Program-made: the position numbers and the translations under genes
In this document: positions 35,372 to 45,553 of the stretch, piece after piece
Position numbering within the stretch: position 1 is the stretch's first letter
Layout: every line of letters begins with the position of its first letter
The notes under the pieces: model-generated
Told to the model about the DNA's origin: nothing
Database searches by the model: none
What the model saw: the letters and a program-made list of their open reading frames with translations, nothing else
NCBI GenBank assembly: GCA_947472645.1
Contig: CANJBQ010000001.1
Span: 81,970 to 145,969 of the forward strand
Length of the DNA: 64,000 bases
Origin: Burkholderiaceae bacterium
GTDB taxonomy: Bacteria; Pseudomonadota; Gammaproteobacteria; Burkholderiales; Burkholderiaceae
Direction of reading: 5' to 3'

Positions 35372-35380
35372 ACCACCCAT

Positions 35381-35827
35381 ATGCATTGTCCCTTTTGTCC
35401 TCACGAAGAAACACAAGTACTTGACTCACGTGTTTCTGAGGATGGTCGTGCCGTTAGACGTCGTCGTCGTTGTGAAAAATGCGATAAGCGCTTTACCACC
35501 TATGAGCGTGTTGAGCTATCGATGCCTACACTCGTTAAAAAAGATGGTAGTCGAGTGGAATATAACCGTGAAAAAATCTTTAGTTCGATGCGCTTAGCCC
35601 TGCGTAAGCGGCCGGTATCTTCAGAAGCGTTAGAGCAAGCGATTGCCCACTTAGAAGACCGTGTTACTAGTCTAGGGGAAAAAGAAATACCCACATCGCG
35701 CATCGGCGAGTTGGTGATGCGTGAGCTTAAGCGCTTAGATAAAGTTGCCTTCATACGATTTGCATCGGTTTACCGTAGTTTTGAAGACATTGAATCTTTT
35801 GAAACGGCTCTTAAAGAGCTTAAATAG
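35381..35827 (+). CDS. nrdR: Ribonucleotide reductase transcriptional repressor NrdR
   Basis: NrdR is a zinc-finger, ATP-cone protein that represses ribonucleotide reductase genes when dATP is high. The 148-residue product has all four zinc cysteines (C3, C6, C31 and C34, in [10 protein letters not shown] and [15 protein letters not shown]). The ATP-cone domain from about residue 48 contains [15 protein letters not shown]. It lies nine bases after glyA and is presumably co-transcribed with it. Nothing is unusual about it. Confidence 0.96.
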   Translation: MHCPFCPHEETQVLDSRVSEDGRAVRRRRRCEKCDKRFTTYERVELSMPTLVKKDGSRVEYNREKIFSSMRLALRKRPVSSEALEQAIAHLEDRVTSLGEKEIPTSRIGELVMRELKRLDKVAFIRFASVYRSFEDIESFETALKELK

Positions 35828-35907
35828 TTGATTATTATAGATTTGTTCTATTTTTTATAGTTAAATTTACCTTGCAAATCAGGTAATCATATCCTGTAAT
35901 TACAACG

Positions 35908-37059
35908 ATGATTGATAGAATACTTTCCAAGCGACTGGAGCAAGCTCTGCAGGAGTCTCCGACGGTTGTACTTTTGGGGTCTCGTCAGGTAGGTAAAACG
36001 ACTTTGGCGTTACTAGAAGGAAAAAAGTTTAATGCCATCTATTTAGATCTTGAGTCTGCAAAAGACTTGGCAAAACTGCAGGAGCCCGAGTTATTTTTTG
36101 AAGGTCATCAACATCGCTTAGTGATTCTCGATGAAGTTCACCGTATGCCAGGTTTGTTTCCGATATTGCGCGGAATTATTGATCAACTTCGAAGAGACGG
36201 CATCACATTTGGGCAATTTTTACTTTTAGGCACTGCTTCTCTGGATTTACTTCAGCAGTCTGGAGAGTCCTTAGTGGGTCGTGTTTCATACCTAGAATTA
36301 GATCCGATTAACATTTTAGAAATTGCTCCAACGCAGATGAATGATTTATGGGTCAGGGGTGGTTTTCCAGACAGTTTTTTATCCTCGAACCCACAAAAGA
36401 GTTTTCGTTGGCGTGATAACTTTATTCGGACCTATTTAGAAAGAGAAATTCCACAATTTGGCCCTCGCATTGCTGCGTAAACTATAAGAAGGTTGTGGAC
36501 AATGCTGGCTCATCAACAAGGTTGCTTTTTGAACCAAGCGCAACTTGCGGCAAGCCTTGGCGTTGATGTGAAGACGATAGCAAAATACTTGGATTTATTG
36601 GTAGATTTGTTATTGGTCAGGCGATTACAACCATGGCATATGAATATAGGTAAGCGCTTAGTAAAAACGCCTAAAGTTTATGTACGAGATAGTGGAATAA
36701 TGCATGCTTTGCTAGATATTGCAGATCAAGATGCATTGTTGTCTCACCCGGTCGTTGGTCATAGTTGGGAATGTTTTGTGATTGAAAATTTATTGTCTTA
36801 TTTACCAAATAATGTACAAGCACACTTTTATCGCACTAACGCCGGCGCTGAAATTGATTTGATATTAACTTGGCCTAACAATTTGCAGTGGGCCATTGAA
36901 ATCAAACGCAGCCTAGCCCCTAAATTGGAAAAAGGGTTTTATGTGGCATGTGAGGATTTAAAACCACATAAAAAATATGTGGTTTACCCAGGAAACGAGA
37001 GCTACAAAATAGCGGATGATATTGAAGTGATTTCATTACCTGAGTTGGCTCAGAAGTGA
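35908..37059 (+). pseudogene. AAA ATPase/DUF4143 protein interrupted by one in-frame stop
   Basis: This is a 384-codon reading frame with a single TAA at 36478-36480. The first part has the P-loop GSRQVGKTTL (residues 24-33) and Walker B LVILDEVHRMP, then the NFIRTYLEREIPQFGPRI segment typical of this ATPase family. After the stop the same frame continues with TIRRLWTMLAHQQG, a winged-helix-like SLGVDVKTIAKYLDLL, and the DUF4143 nuclease-like end with AEIDLILTW and IEIKRSL. Both halves line up as one protein with one codon changed, probably glutamate to stop. A separate ATG at 36502 or nearby could start the second half. The family's role is poorly known; it often sits in accessory regions. 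Confidence 0.8.
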
Positions 37060-37069
37060 ATCGCTACTT

Positions 37070-37761
<692 letters not shown>

Positions 37762-37788
37762 TTAAATACAAATACCATCATCTTAACT

Positions 37789-38544
37789 TTATTTATGAAG
37801 CAATTGCGCCCAATGTTTTTGTGCCATCAATAAATCTTCAGGAGTATCAATTCCTGCCGGTGGCGTCTCATGATAAATTTTTACATGAATGTTATAGCCA
37901 TTATATAAGGCTCGGAGCTGTTCCAAGGCTTCCATCTTTTCGATCGGTGCTGGAGCAAGTTTGGTAAAGGCTTTCAGAAAGTGAACTCTATAAGCGTAAA
38001 TACCTAGATGTCGAAGGTGCGGCATGGATGGTGCTCCATCATCCCGTTGGAAGGGAATACCAGCTCTTGAAAAATACAAAGCTTGTTCATTGGCGTTCAG
38101 AATCACTTTGACGACGTGCGGGCTTTGTATTTCTGATGGATCGGTAATTTTTACTGCGGCTGTCGCAATCGCACAGTCATGATGACTAGCTAGCGACTCT
38201 GCGACGAGGTTGATGAGGTCAGGTGGGATAAAGGGCTCATCACCTTGGACGTTCACCACAATCGCATTACCATCTAAATCGAGCTGATTGACCACCTCAC
38301 TTAATCGATCTGTGCCAGTGGAGTGTTGATCACTCGTTTGAATGACTTCCAATTGATAGTCTTGGCAGACCTCTGCAATCTCTAGGCTATCCGTTGCAAT
38401 AATGACTCTTAATGCGGCACTTTTTGCGGCTTGCTGCGCCACTCTGACAACCATAGGTGCACCGCCAATATCAGCGAGAGGTTTTCTTGGTAGTCTTGTC
38501 GAGGCTAAGCGTGCTGGAATGACAACAATAAAGGGAGTTGTCAT
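37789..38544 (-). CDS. kdsB: 3-deoxy-manno-octulosonate cytidylyltransferase
   Basis: KdsB activates Kdo with CTP to CMP-Kdo, the donor for the LPS inner core. The 251-residue product has the nucleotidyltransferase start VVIPARLASTRLPRKPLADI, the VVNVQGDEPFIPP motif, and the KHxGIYAYR-like region HLRHLGIYAYRVHFL. It follows the Trm112-like gene by three bases and precedes adk. Together with lpxK it supplies lipid A and core precursors to the heptosyltransferase and ligase genes found at the left of the window. Confidence 0.96.
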   Translation of the reverse strand: MTTPFIVVIPARLASTRLPRKPLADIGGAPMVVRVAQQAAKSAALRVIIATDSLEIAEVCQDYQLEVIQTSDQHSTGTDRLSEVVNQLDLDGNAIVVNVQGDEPFIPPDLINLVAESLASHHDCAIATAAVKITDPSEIQSPHVVKVILNANEQALYFSRAGIPFQRDDGAPSMPHLRHLGIYAYRVHFLKAFTKLAPAPIEKMEALEQLRALYNGYNIHVKIYHETPPAGIDTPEDLLMAQKHWAQLLHK

Positions 38545-38547
38545 ACC

Positions 38548-38730
38548 TTAAGGATTGACTGCTGGAAGGATTTGACGCGCTTGGTCGATGAGCATGACCG
38601 GAATACCCTCCAGAATTGGATAGGCGAGTTTATCGAGGTCACAAATGAGTTCTTGAGCGCTTTCATCGAAAGATAATTTACCCTTACAGTTGGGGCAAAC
38701 CAAAATATTAAGATATCTTTTTTCCATCAT
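38548..38730 (-). CDS. Trm112/YcaR-family small protein
   Basis: This 60-residue protein reads [18 protein letters not shown] at its N terminus and [12 protein letters not shown] towards its end, the signature of the Trm112p/UPF0434 (YcaR) family. It usually sits between lpxK and kdsB. Two cysteines in C-P-N-C suggest one half of a zinc site; the second pair is reduced here to a single cysteine in [11 protein letters not shown]. Function in bacteria is not settled. The start overlaps the end of lpxK by four bases, showing tight coupling. Confidence 0.9.
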   Translation of the reverse strand: MMEKRYLNILVCPNCKGKLSFDESAQELICDLDKLAYPILEGIPVMLIDQARQILPAVNP

Positions 38731-39791
38731 TTTTTATCCGGTTGGCGATGCAATATTTGAGTAATCCAGTTTAATAAGTTGTTAGGTAAAGGCATAACGA
38801 GAGGTACAACCCAAATTCTAGGATCCTGCATATGAGAACATTTTACGGCATCTTTTTCGGTCATCAAAATCACGCCATCTTGGTCCGAGAGGTATTCATC
38901 GAAAGAGATGCCTGAATAGTCAGCATGATCACCCATTGCTAGGGGTATCACTTTGATACCCACTGAGCGCAGCGGAGCAAAAAATTTTTCAGGATTAGCT
39001 ATCCCTGCAACCGCCAAAACAGTTTTCTCTTTAAAGTCTTGAAGTGCTCTAGTGGCCTTGGGTTGGATGAGTTGATAGGCATCACCCATCACGCAATCAA
39101 TGGTGAAATGTTGGTTGTTGCTAGGAGTTTCAGTTTCGACGTTGTTCGGTTCCAAGGTCATCGAGATATCGAGAGTGGCATCTCGAGGTCTAGTGGAAGG
39201 TTCACGAAGTGGTCCAGCGGGGAGTAAAAACGCATTACCTTCATTTCGCGAGTCTCGAACAACGAGTTCAATATCACGACCACCGTCTCTAGCAGAGTAT
39301 CTTGCTAAGCTGTAATGCGATAGACCATCATCACTGATGATGACATTACAGGCTTTATGGGATTTCAGAAGATTGATGCCAGTGAGTTGCCGATTGGCAC
39401 CAATCCATACTGGAATTTTTAATGGGTTCAAATAGTTGGCGAGTAACTTTGGTTCATCACCCACATCATTGGCTGAGTCACTTAAAAGAACTTCTCTCGT
39501 TTGATGGGGTTTTAGGCTAGAGCGATAGCCTCGACTAATCACACCTGGCGAGAACCCTTTCCAATAAAGAGCTTGTGCTAAAGCGATGACACAGGGCGTT
39601 TTACCAGTTCCACCAACACGAATATTACCGACAAAAATAATTGGAACGGGGAGAGCGCTTGCTTTGAAAAAGCCAAGGTCAAATAGATATTTTCTGCATT
39701 GTATGACCAGGCCATAGATGACTGATACAGGCCAGAGTAAAAAAGCGATGAGGCCTTTTTTTTCCCAAAATTCTGGAGCTCTTAGGCGCAT
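38727..39791 (-). CDS. lpxK: Tetraacyldisaccharide 4'-kinase
   Basis: LpxK phosphorylates the 4' position of the lipid A disaccharide at the inner membrane. The 354-residue product has an N-terminal membrane-associated helix ([17 protein letters not shown]), the P-loop [14 protein letters not shown], and the SRGYRSS and ISDDGLSHY motifs of the family. In most homologues the latter reads D-D-G-[FM]-Q-H, so the glutamine is replaced by serine here. The open frame continues to 39854 inside exbD; the ATG at 39791 gives the usual N terminus ([12 protein letters not shown]). It is the third gene of the exbB operon. Confidence 0.94.
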   Translation of the reverse strand: MRLRAPEFWEKKGLIAFLLWPVSVIYGLVIQCRKYLFDLGFFKASALPVPIIFVGNIRVGGTGKTPCVIALAQALYWKGFSPGVISRGYRSSLKPHQTREVLLSDSANDVGDEPKLLANYLNPLKIPVWIGANRQLTGINLLKSHKACNVIISDDGLSHYSLARYSARDGGRDIELVVRDSRNEGNAFLLPAGPLREPSTRPRDATLDISMTLEPNNVETETPSNNQHFTIDCVMGDAYQLIQPKATRALQDFKEKTVLAVAGIANPEKFFAPLRSVGIKVIPLAMGDHADYSGISFDEYLSDQDGVILMTEKDAVKCSHMQDPRIWVVPLVMPLPNNLLNWITQILHRQPDKK

Positions 39792-39804
39792 GTCAATGAG
39801 TGAT

Positions 39805-40302
39805 TTAACGTTTCTTTGAACTACTAGGATTGGGATCTTGTGTTGCAAAAACAATATTATTGATCCCTACTAAACTAGCCACTTCTAGGACTTGCATCAC
39901 GGACTGATGAGATGCTTTAGCATCCGCTGAGATGACCAATCTGATAGCTACTTCAGAAGTGTTATCTTGATCTTTAGGGATCCCTTTGAGAGACTGTAAG
40001 CGTTCTGCGAGATCTTTTTTGTCGATAACTAAGCTGTTGATGGCGTATTTTCCATCTTTACTCACAGCGATACGGATTTCTTTGACAGTTGGCGTAATCG
40101 TTTCTCCGGAAACGCTAGGAAGCGTGATGGAAAGTTCTTGATATTGGGTAAACGTCGTTGAGATCATCAAGAAGATCAAAATGACCAAGAGAACATCAAT
40201 AAAAGGAATTAGATTAATCTCTGGTGCTTGACGAGAGATCGAAGCACTATCTAGATCAGTTGTCTCTGAAGGTTTCAGGAGAGGCTGATGTTGAAGAATC
40301 AT
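39805..40302 (-). CDS. exbD: ExbD-family biopolymer transport protein
   Basis: The 165-residue protein has a cytoplasmic start of about 30 residues and then INLIPFIDVLLVILIFLMIST. This is the single membrane segment with the proton-carrying aspartate, followed by the periplasmic ExbD domain. With ExbB it forms a proton-driven motor. No tonB gene is nearby; in this lpxK-linked position ExbBD is widespread in betaproteobacteria and its partner is not obvious. It overlaps exbB by four bases. Confidence 0.9.
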   Translation of the reverse strand: MILQHQPLLKPSETTDLDSASISRQAPEINLIPFIDVLLVILIFLMISTTFTQYQELSITLPSVSGETITPTVKEIRIAVSKDGKYAINSLVIDKKDLAERLQSLKGIPKDQDNTSEVAIRLVISADAKASHQSVMQVLEVASLVGINNIVFATQDPNPSSSKKR

Positions 40303-40919
40303 TGCGTAAACATATTTTTCAAAAGGATCCGAGTAGCATCATTGAGCTCTTGGGCTCGCGCATCGGCCAAGCTTCTTAAGTAACGCCAACCGGCAAGTGC
40401 TGGAATGGCGATGAGTAGGCCAAAGGCGGTATTGTATAAAGCCATTGATATGCCTTGCGCCAATTGTTGAGGAGAGCCTGTAGTTCCTTGACTGCCAAAA
40501 ATCTCAATCATTCCCAAAACTGTACCAAACAATCCCATGAGTGGAGAGATAGTCGCGATGGTCGCAAGTGTACTGAGGTACTGATTCAGTTTTCCCAATA
40601 TTGGCGAGGCGGTTTCTCGCATGACTTCAAGGCACTCTAATTGGCCTGATTTTGATAAAAAGGATTTAAGACCTTTAGCAAGGATTTGCCCTAAGGGTGA
40701 GGCCTTTTCTAAATTCTCTAAATGTACGGGATTGATACTTTGCCCTACATGAAAAGTCTTCAAGTAAGTTAGTGCTTGCTCTAAATTCGCTGTAGGCGCT
40801 ATCATTTTTTGGCGTAAAAACCAGCCTCTTTCGAGTAAAATCGCCAAACCGATAATCGAGATGAAAAGGAGAGGCCAAATGGTCCATCCTGAGGAAGAAA
40901 TAATTGTTAACATATTCAC
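40299..40919 (-). CDS. exbB: ExbB-family (MotA/TolQ/ExbB) proton channel protein
   Basis: The 206-residue product has three membrane segments. The first is IWPLLFISIIGLAILLERGWFL. The conserved later pair is TLATIATISPLMGLFGTVLGMIEIF and ALYNTAFGLLIAIPALAGW, with the channel-lining threonines and the alanine-rich turn of the family. It is the first gene of a six-gene operon ending in adk. The 249-base spacer to xseA contains the divergent promoters, and a perfect DnaA-box-like nonamer at 40937-40945 that I treat as chance. Confidence 0.9.
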   Translation of the reverse strand: MNMLTIISSSGWTIWPLLFISIIGLAILLERGWFLRQKMIAPTANLEQALTYLKTFHVGQSINPVHLENLEKASPLGQILAKGLKSFLSKSGQLECLEVMRETASPILGKLNQYLSTLATIATISPLMGLFGTVLGMIEIFGSQGTTGSPQQLAQGISMALYNTAFGLLIAIPALAGWRYLRSLADARAQELNDATRILLKNMFTQ

Positions 40920-41168
40920 ACTTTACTAGATTTGCCTGTGGATAACCCTGTGTAAAACTTTTTTTTAATAAATATTTTTTGCTTGAAAATGACACAAAAG
41001 AATGGTACAAGATACTCATTGGTTTTTAAAAAACATTTAAAAACAGATACTTAGCATATTAATACAAAATTGAGACAATTTTTAGACCTAGTTCCCCAAT
41101 ATTTATATAGCCTGTGGACATTTATTCCTCTCTAACCCTCATAAAACATCATTTTTTTTATTAAGACC

Positions 41169-42374
41169 ATGGAATTTAATAGCGAAATCATTACTGTTGG
41201 GCAACTCAATGAGGCAATATCAAGCCTCATCAATGCCTCATTTGATACCCTTTCGGTTCGCGGTGAGATTTCTAATTTTAAAAGCTATCCAAGTGGCCAT
41301 TGGTACTTCAAATTAAAAGACGCTGATAGTCAAATTAATGCGGTGATGTTCAAAGGAAAGAACTTTTCGGTCGATTTTCCTCCCAGAGATGGTGATCAGG
41401 TAGAGGTTGCAGCGCAACTGGGGTTTTATGCCACTAGGGGTGATATTCAGCTGACGGTGCAACAAATGCGAAAGGCCGGAGCTGGAGCTTTATATGAAGC
41501 CTTTATGAAGCTGAAAGCTAAATTAGAAACGGCGGGTCTTTTTGATCAGGCTCATAAAAAAGATATCCCGATGTACCCGCGTGCCATTGGTATTGTCACT
41601 TCAACCCAGGCTGCTGCCTTGAAAGATGTTTTATCGACTTTGGCACGCCGTGCTGGTCATATCCCTGTCATTATTTACCCGAGCCCCGTTCAAGGTTTGG
41701 AAGCTGCACCGGGAATGATTAAGGCCTTGGCTCAAGCTCAGAAACATCAGGCGGTAGATATTATTTTGCTGGTTAGGGGTGGTGGCAGTATTGAGGACTT
41801 ATGGTCGTTTAATGATGAGCAACTAGCATATGCTATTGCCAAGTGTTCTATACCGATTATTTCTGGGGTCGGTCATGAAACGGATTTTACGATCGCCGAT
41901 TTTGTCGCAGATTTGCGAGCGCCTACACCAACTGCGGCTGCTGAGCTAGCCACACCAGATCGCTTGGAATTACTTCGTAACGTGCAAGCCTATGCACAAA
42001 TGATGAGCCGTATTGTGCATTTGAAGGTCGAACGTGAGGCACAAAAACTGGATCAATTGAGTTTACGCATGCAGCATGCGATACCCAACCCAGAGCAAAT
42101 GAAGCAAAAGCAAGCGCAATTACAAGATCGATTAGCAAGAGCTTGGCAAGAGAAGCTGCGCCACTTCCGCCAGCAACTTGAGCATGACTTTTTACAATTA
42201 GAAACACTCAACCCTCAAAGAACTTTAGAGCGAGGTTATTCATTGATTTTGAAGGATAATCAAGCCTTAAGAGATATCAAAGAACTGCATCCAAACACAT
42301 CTTACGTGGTGGCAATGGCAAAGGGTACAGCCACTCTAAAATTAGACGCTATAGAAATTCATCAAGACGTATAA
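41169..42374 (+). CDS. xseA: Exodeoxyribonuclease VII large subunit
   Basis: XseA with XseB degrades single-stranded DNA into short oligonucleotides. The 401-residue product has the N-terminal OB fold (VRGEISNFKSYPSGHWYFKLKD) and the catalytic domain, with YPRAIGIVTS, VRGGGSIEDLWSFNDE and GVGHETDFTIADFVADLRA. A coiled-coil region follows from about residue 270 to 350. xseB is not adjacent. The gene is followed by an 18-base inverted repeat and then sodB, a usual neighbour in this group. Confidence 0.95.
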   Translation: MEFNSEIITVGQLNEAISSLINASFDTLSVRGEISNFKSYPSGHWYFKLKDADSQINAVMFKGKNFSVDFPPRDGDQVEVAAQLGFYATRGDIQLTVQQMRKAGAGALYEAFMKLKAKLETAGLFDQAHKKDIPMYPRAIGIVTSTQAAALKDVLSTLARRAGHIPVIIYPSPVQGLEAAPGMIKALAQAQKHQAVDIILLVRGGGSIEDLWSFNDEQLAYAIAKCSIPIISGVGHETDFTIADFVADLRAPTPTAAAELATPDRLELLRNVQAYAQMMSRIVHLKVEREAQKLDQLSLRMQHAIPNPEQMKQKQAQLQDRLARAWQEKLRHFRQQLEHDFLQLETLNPQRTLERGYSLILKDNQALRDIKELHPNTSYVVAMAKGTATLKLDAIEIHQDV

Positions 42375-42380
42375 AGCACT

Positions 42381-42428
42381 TAAACAGTAATTTGGACGAA
42401 AAAATGCAAACGTCAAAATTACTGCTTA
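42381..42428. repeat. Long inverted repeat between xseA and sodB
   Basis: An 18-base arm at 42381-42398 pairs with 42411-42428 at 16 of 18 positions around a 12-base AT-rich loop. The inner parts CAGTAATTT and AAATTACTG match exactly. No T run follows on either strand, so it is not a standard Rho-independent terminator. It overlaps the region just upstream of a TATAAT hexamer (42436-42441) that may serve sodB. It could be an operator, a terminator of a different type or an mRNA-stabilising hairpin. Confidence 0.55.
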
Positions 42429-42471
42429 AAATGAATATAATAAATTTATCGAATTAACCCTAGGAGAATAC

Positions 42472-43050
42472 ATGGAACACGCCTTACCCCAATTACCTTA
42501 TGCCTTAGATGCATTAGCCCCCCATATTTCTAAAGAAACTCTTGAGTTTCATTATGGTAAACATCATCAAACTTACATCACCAACTTAAACAACCTTCAA
42601 AAAGGGACTGAGTTTGAAACGATGACTCTGGAAGAGATTGTTAAAAAATCATCTGGTGGTGTTTTTAACAATTCAGCGCAGGTTTGGAATCACACATTTT
42701 ACTGGATGGGTCTTAAGCCACAAGGTGGTGGAGCCCCGACGGGTGCTTTAGCGGATGCGATCAACGCTAAATGGGGATCTTTTGACAAGTTCAAAGAAGA
42801 GTTCACCAAGTGTGCTGTTGGAACTTTTGGATCTGGCTGGGCTTGGTTAGTGAAAAAAGCAGATGGATCACTCGATTTGGTTTCTACGAGCAATGCTGGA
42901 ACACCACTCACGACCGATGCAAAACCATTACTGACTTGTGATGTTTGGGAACATGCTTACTATGTCGATTACCGTAATGCACGTCCAAAATACGTCGAGT
43001 CATTTTGGAATCTCGTGAATTGGGAATTTGTAGCAAAGAATTTTGCTTGA
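42472..43050 (+). CDS. sodB: Superoxide dismutase [Fe]
   Basis: This enzyme converts superoxide into oxygen and hydrogen peroxide in the cytoplasm. The 192-residue product has all four metal ligands: H27 in [11 protein letters not shown]74 in WNHTFYW, D157 and H161 in [11 protein letters not shown]. The glutamine in [11 protein letters not shown] next to the second ligand is characteristic of the iron-type enzyme. A TAGGAGAATAC sequence precedes the ATG. A TATAAT at 42436-42441 and the inverted repeat just upstream may control it. It is convergent with murB. Confidence 0.96.
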   Translation: MEHALPQLPYALDALAPHISKETLEFHYGKHHQTYITNLNNLQKGTEFETMTLEEIVKKSSGGVFNNSAQVWNHTFYWMGLKPQGGGAPTGALADAINAKWGSFDKFKEEFTKCAVGTFGSGWAWLVKKADGSLDLVSTSNAGTPLTTDAKPLLTCDVWEHAYYVDYRNARPKYVESFWNLVNWEFVAKNFA

Positions 43051-43054
43051 TTGA

Positions 43055-43076
43055 CAACCTACCTTAGGGTAGGTTG
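43055..43076. terminator. Shared hairpin between sodB and murB
   Basis: CAACCTACC (43055-43063) and GGTAGGTTG (43068-43076) form a perfect nine-base stem with a TTAG loop, placed between the convergent ends of sodB and murB and overlapping the murB stop. No T run follows on either strand, so it may need Rho or act as an mRNA 3' end barrier. Confidence 0.5.
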
Positions 43077-44098
43077 ATGGGTTCTTGCGTCAAATCCACG
43101 CCATAAACAGCGTGGATTTTTTCTTGAATCGTACTGGCGAGCGCAAGTAATTCTTTGCCATTGCCATGGCCATAGTTAACAAGGACTAAAGCTTGTTTAT
43201 GGTAGACCCCAATATCGCCTTGACGAAAACCTTTAAAGCCGCAAGTATCAATTAGCCAACCAGCAGCCAGTTTAAATTGGGGTATGCCATTGATAGCGTC
43301 GCTTGGATAAGCAATGATTTCAGGAAACCTTTTCTTCAGTGATAAGTAAGTAGATTCATCAACTATTGGGTTGTGGAAAAAACTTCCAGCATTACCTAGC
43401 ATATCTGGATCCGGTAATTTAGCTTGACGAATTTGGCACACAGAAGCAAAAATATCTTTTGGCATGAGGGGTGAGACATTAGCAACCTGCTTGGCCAGTT
43501 CCGCGTACTGTAGGTTAGGGCGCCACGCTAAAGGAATCGCCAATCTAACTTGCGTCACGATGTATCGTCCTGGATCTTGCTTAAACACACTATGACGATA
43601 TTGGAATTGGCATTCAGCGCGCGTCAGTGTTTGCCACATGCGATCTTCATCACTCTCATGGGTATCAAGTACCTCTACCGAGTCGATCCATTGACCGATT
43701 TCACAACCATAGGCACCTATGTTTTGAATGGGAGCAGCCCCACATGTGCCCGGAATCAAAGCTAGGTTTTCTAAGCCAGGTAGATCGTTATAGAGAGTCC
43801 ACTCTACAAAATTGTGCCAATTTTCTCCAGCACCCACATCGACTAAAGCATGTGTAGTTGTTTTCGACACGAGCTTCTTCCCCATGATTTGGACATGGAT
43901 GGTGAGTCCTGGTAAATCTTCATGTATCACGAGATTGCTTCCGCCACCGAGGACATACCAAGGTAAAGAATGTGCTTGGGCATAATCAATAGCACTACGT
44001 AAATCAATGGTTGATTCCACAGCAATGAACTCTTTGGCTGTTACATCAAAACCAAAGGAATTCAAAGATTTGAGAGGAAAGTTGATAATTGTTTGCAC
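43064..44098 (-). CDS. murB: UDP-N-acetylenolpyruvoylglucosamine reductase
   Basis: MurB reduces UDP-GlcNAc-enolpyruvate to UDP-MurNAc, the second committed step of peptidoglycan synthesis, using FAD and NADPH. The 344-residue type I enzyme has NTFGFDV-like SLNSFGFDVTAK near the N terminus and the FAD loop YVLGGGSNLVI. It then has GLENLALIPGTCGAAPIQNIGAYG and, in the C-terminal domain, GNAGSFFHNPIV, which contains the catalytic serine. It diverges from yajQ with a 43-base gap and is convergent with sodB. Confidence 0.96.
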   Translation of the reverse strand: MQTIINFPLKSLNSFGFDVTAKEFIAVESTIDLRSAIDYAQAHSLPWYVLGGGSNLVIHEDLPGLTIHVQIMGKKLVSKTTTHALVDVGAGENWHNFVEWTLYNDLPGLENLALIPGTCGAAPIQNIGAYGCEIGQWIDSVEVLDTHESDEDRMWQTLTRAECQFQYRHSVFKQDPGRYIVTQVRLAIPLAWRPNLQYAELAKQVANVSPLMPKDIFASVCQIRQAKLPDPDMLGNAGSFFHNPIVDESTYLSLKKRFPEIIAYPSDAINGIPQFKLAAGWLIDTCGFKGFRQGDIGVYHKQALVLVNYGHGNGKELLALASTIQEKIHAVYGVDLTQEPINLP

Positions 44099-44141
44099 AG
44101 AGAGATATTATTACTGAATTAGTCAATTCAGGAGAAATTAA

Positions 44142-44627
44142 ATGCCGTCATTTGATGTCGTGTGTGAACCAGATATGGTTGAAGTTAAAAATGCCTTAGA
44201 ACAGGCCAATAAAGAGATCTCAACGCGCTTTGACTTTAAAGGCTCAGATTCTAGGGTGGAGCTCAAAGAACAAGAGTTAACCATGTACGCTGATGATGAT
44301 TTCAAATTAGCCCAAGTCAGAGATGTTTTATTCAATAAAATGGCCAAACGCCAGGTGGACGTTCGTTTTTTAAAAGATGGCAAAAAAGATAAAATCTCCG
44401 GTGATAAGGTCAAGCAATTGATTGATATCCAAAAAGGTATTAATGGTGACCTCGCTAAAAAAATCGTACGAGTGATCAAAGATAGCAAAATCAAAGTTCA
44501 GGCGAGTATTCAGGGCGACGCTGTTAGGGTCACTGGTGGGAAGCGTGATGACCTGCAAACGACGATGGCGATGTTGAAAAAGGACGTATCTGAATCGCCG
44601 CTGAACTTTAATAACTTTAGAGATTAA
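44142..44627 (+). CDS. YajQ-family cyclic-di-GMP/nucleotide-binding protein
   Basis: The 161-residue protein is a full-length member of the YajQ (UPF0234) family: [20 protein letters not shown] at the start, [10 protein letters not shown], and the central [14 protein letters not shown]. The protein folds into two similar alpha/beta domains that bind nucleic acid or cyclic-di-GMP; Xanthomonas YajQ binds cyclic-di-GMP and alters transcription. CAGGAG precedes the ATG by eight bases. It is convergent with the AEC transporter gene over a perfect hairpin. Confidence 0.93.
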   Translation: MPSFDVVCEPDMVEVKNALEQANKEISTRFDFKGSDSRVELKEQELTMYADDDFKLAQVRDVLFNKMAKRQVDVRFLKDGKKDKISGDKVKQLIDIQKGINGDLAKKIVRVIKDSKIKVQASIQGDAVRVTGGKRDDLQTTMAMLKKDVSESPLNFNNFRD

Positions 44628-44633
44628 TTGAAG

Positions 44634-44654
44634 CTTCGTTAATCATTAACGAAG
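44634..44654. terminator. Hairpin between convergent yajQ and AEC transporter genes
   Basis: CTTCGTTAAT (44634-44643) and ATTAACGAAG (44645-44654) are perfect inverted copies around a single base. As RNA this gives an eight-base stem with a five-base loop. It covers the stop codon of the minus-strand gene and lies just after the yajQ stop. No T run follows, so its terminator activity is uncertain. Confidence 0.4.
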
Positions 44655-45535
44655 TAAATCCAAAAAGGGATTGTGAAGGCGGCAACAAGAGTCATGATAG
44701 AAATGGTGACTGCCACGATAGATCCATTTCCGCCCATTCGATTGACCATGACAAAGGCACTGGTCGCTGTGGGCATGCAGGCAAAGAGCACGGCATTGAA
44801 TTTTTGAGCAGGTGGTAAGTGAAGGAGATTCGCCCCTAACAAAGTCAACGCTGGAAGAGCAATGAGTTTTAAGAAGGCCCAATAGATCACTAGGGCACCA
44901 TCTTTTTTGGTACTCACCCACTGCAGACTGGCGCCCACGGTCATCAGACCTAGGGTAATAGACGCATTACCTAAGCGACTCACATTCATTTGAATCATCT
45001 CTGGTAAATGAACTCCTAAAGCATTGAAGAAGAGCCCCGCGCTTGTCGCCAACACAAAAGGATTTTTGAGAAGCTCTATCAACAAACCTTGCCCTGATCG
45101 ATGTGCCAAGCTCAATACCGATAATGCGTTGGAGATAGGAACTAAACAAGCGATCGTGATGGCCATGAGCTCAAGTCCAGATGGAGCAAGAAGTCTGGCG
45201 GAGACAGCTAAAACGATATAGGTATTAAAACGAAACGTGGTTTGTATCCCGGATACTAAATTCACGGGGTCAGGATTAAACAACCACTTCGCTGAGTATG
45301 CAAGAGCGCCCATTGTGCACATGCAAAATCCCAACAGTAAAAGCATGGTAATGTTATCGGCCCAAACTAGTTTTGCATTGATGGCTGAGCTAAAGAGAAG
45401 GCAAGGGAATAAAACCCAGTACACCAGTTGTTCTAGGCTTTCCCAAATAGACTGTCGAAGCGGGGTGTAGTGACGAATTCCCCAGCCAACAAGAATCAGA
45501 ATAAAATCAGGAAGAAGAATAAAGGCAGTGTTCAA
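44639..45535 (-). CDS. AEC family transporter (auxin efflux carrier-like)
   Basis: The 298-residue protein has about nine or ten hydrophobic segments and the layout of the AEC/mem_trans family: an opening P-D-F-I-L-I-L-V-G, then LVYWVLFPCLLFSSAI, and the glycine-rich NASITLGLMTVGASL and later AVLFACMPTATSAFVMVNRM. Members move organic acids such as malate or malonate, but the substrate cannot be assigned. It diverges from xerD with only 18 bases between start codons, so the promoters must overlap coding sequence. Confidence 0.85.
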   Translation of the reverse strand: MNTAFILLPDFILILVGWGIRHYTPLRQSIWESLEQLVYWVLFPCLLFSSAINAKLVWADNITMLLLLGFCMCTMGALAYSAKWLFNPDPVNLVSGIQTTFRFNTYIVLAVSARLLAPSGLELMAITIACLVPISNALSVLSLAHRSGQGLLIELLKNPFVLATSAGLFFNALGVHLPEMIQMNVSRLGNASITLGLMTVGASLQWVSTKKDGALVIYWAFLKLIALPALTLLGANLLHLPPAQKFNAVLFACMPTATSAFVMVNRMGGNGSIVAVTISIMTLVAAFTIPFWIYFVND

Positions 45536-45553
45536 AGGGTCATTTCAAGATAA

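Noticed and set aside
39805..40919. ExbB/ExbD as part of a TonB iron-uptake system
   Set aside because: No tonB or TonB-dependent receptor is present, and the pair is locked into the lpxK-kdsB-adk envelope operon; a Ton role is possible but not shown here.
40937..40945. TGTGGATAA, the complement of a perfect DnaA box, in the exbB-xseA spacer
   Set aside because: It is a single box with no second close copy, no AT-rich unwinding region with repeats and no dnaA, dnaN or gyrB nearby, so an origin is not supported.
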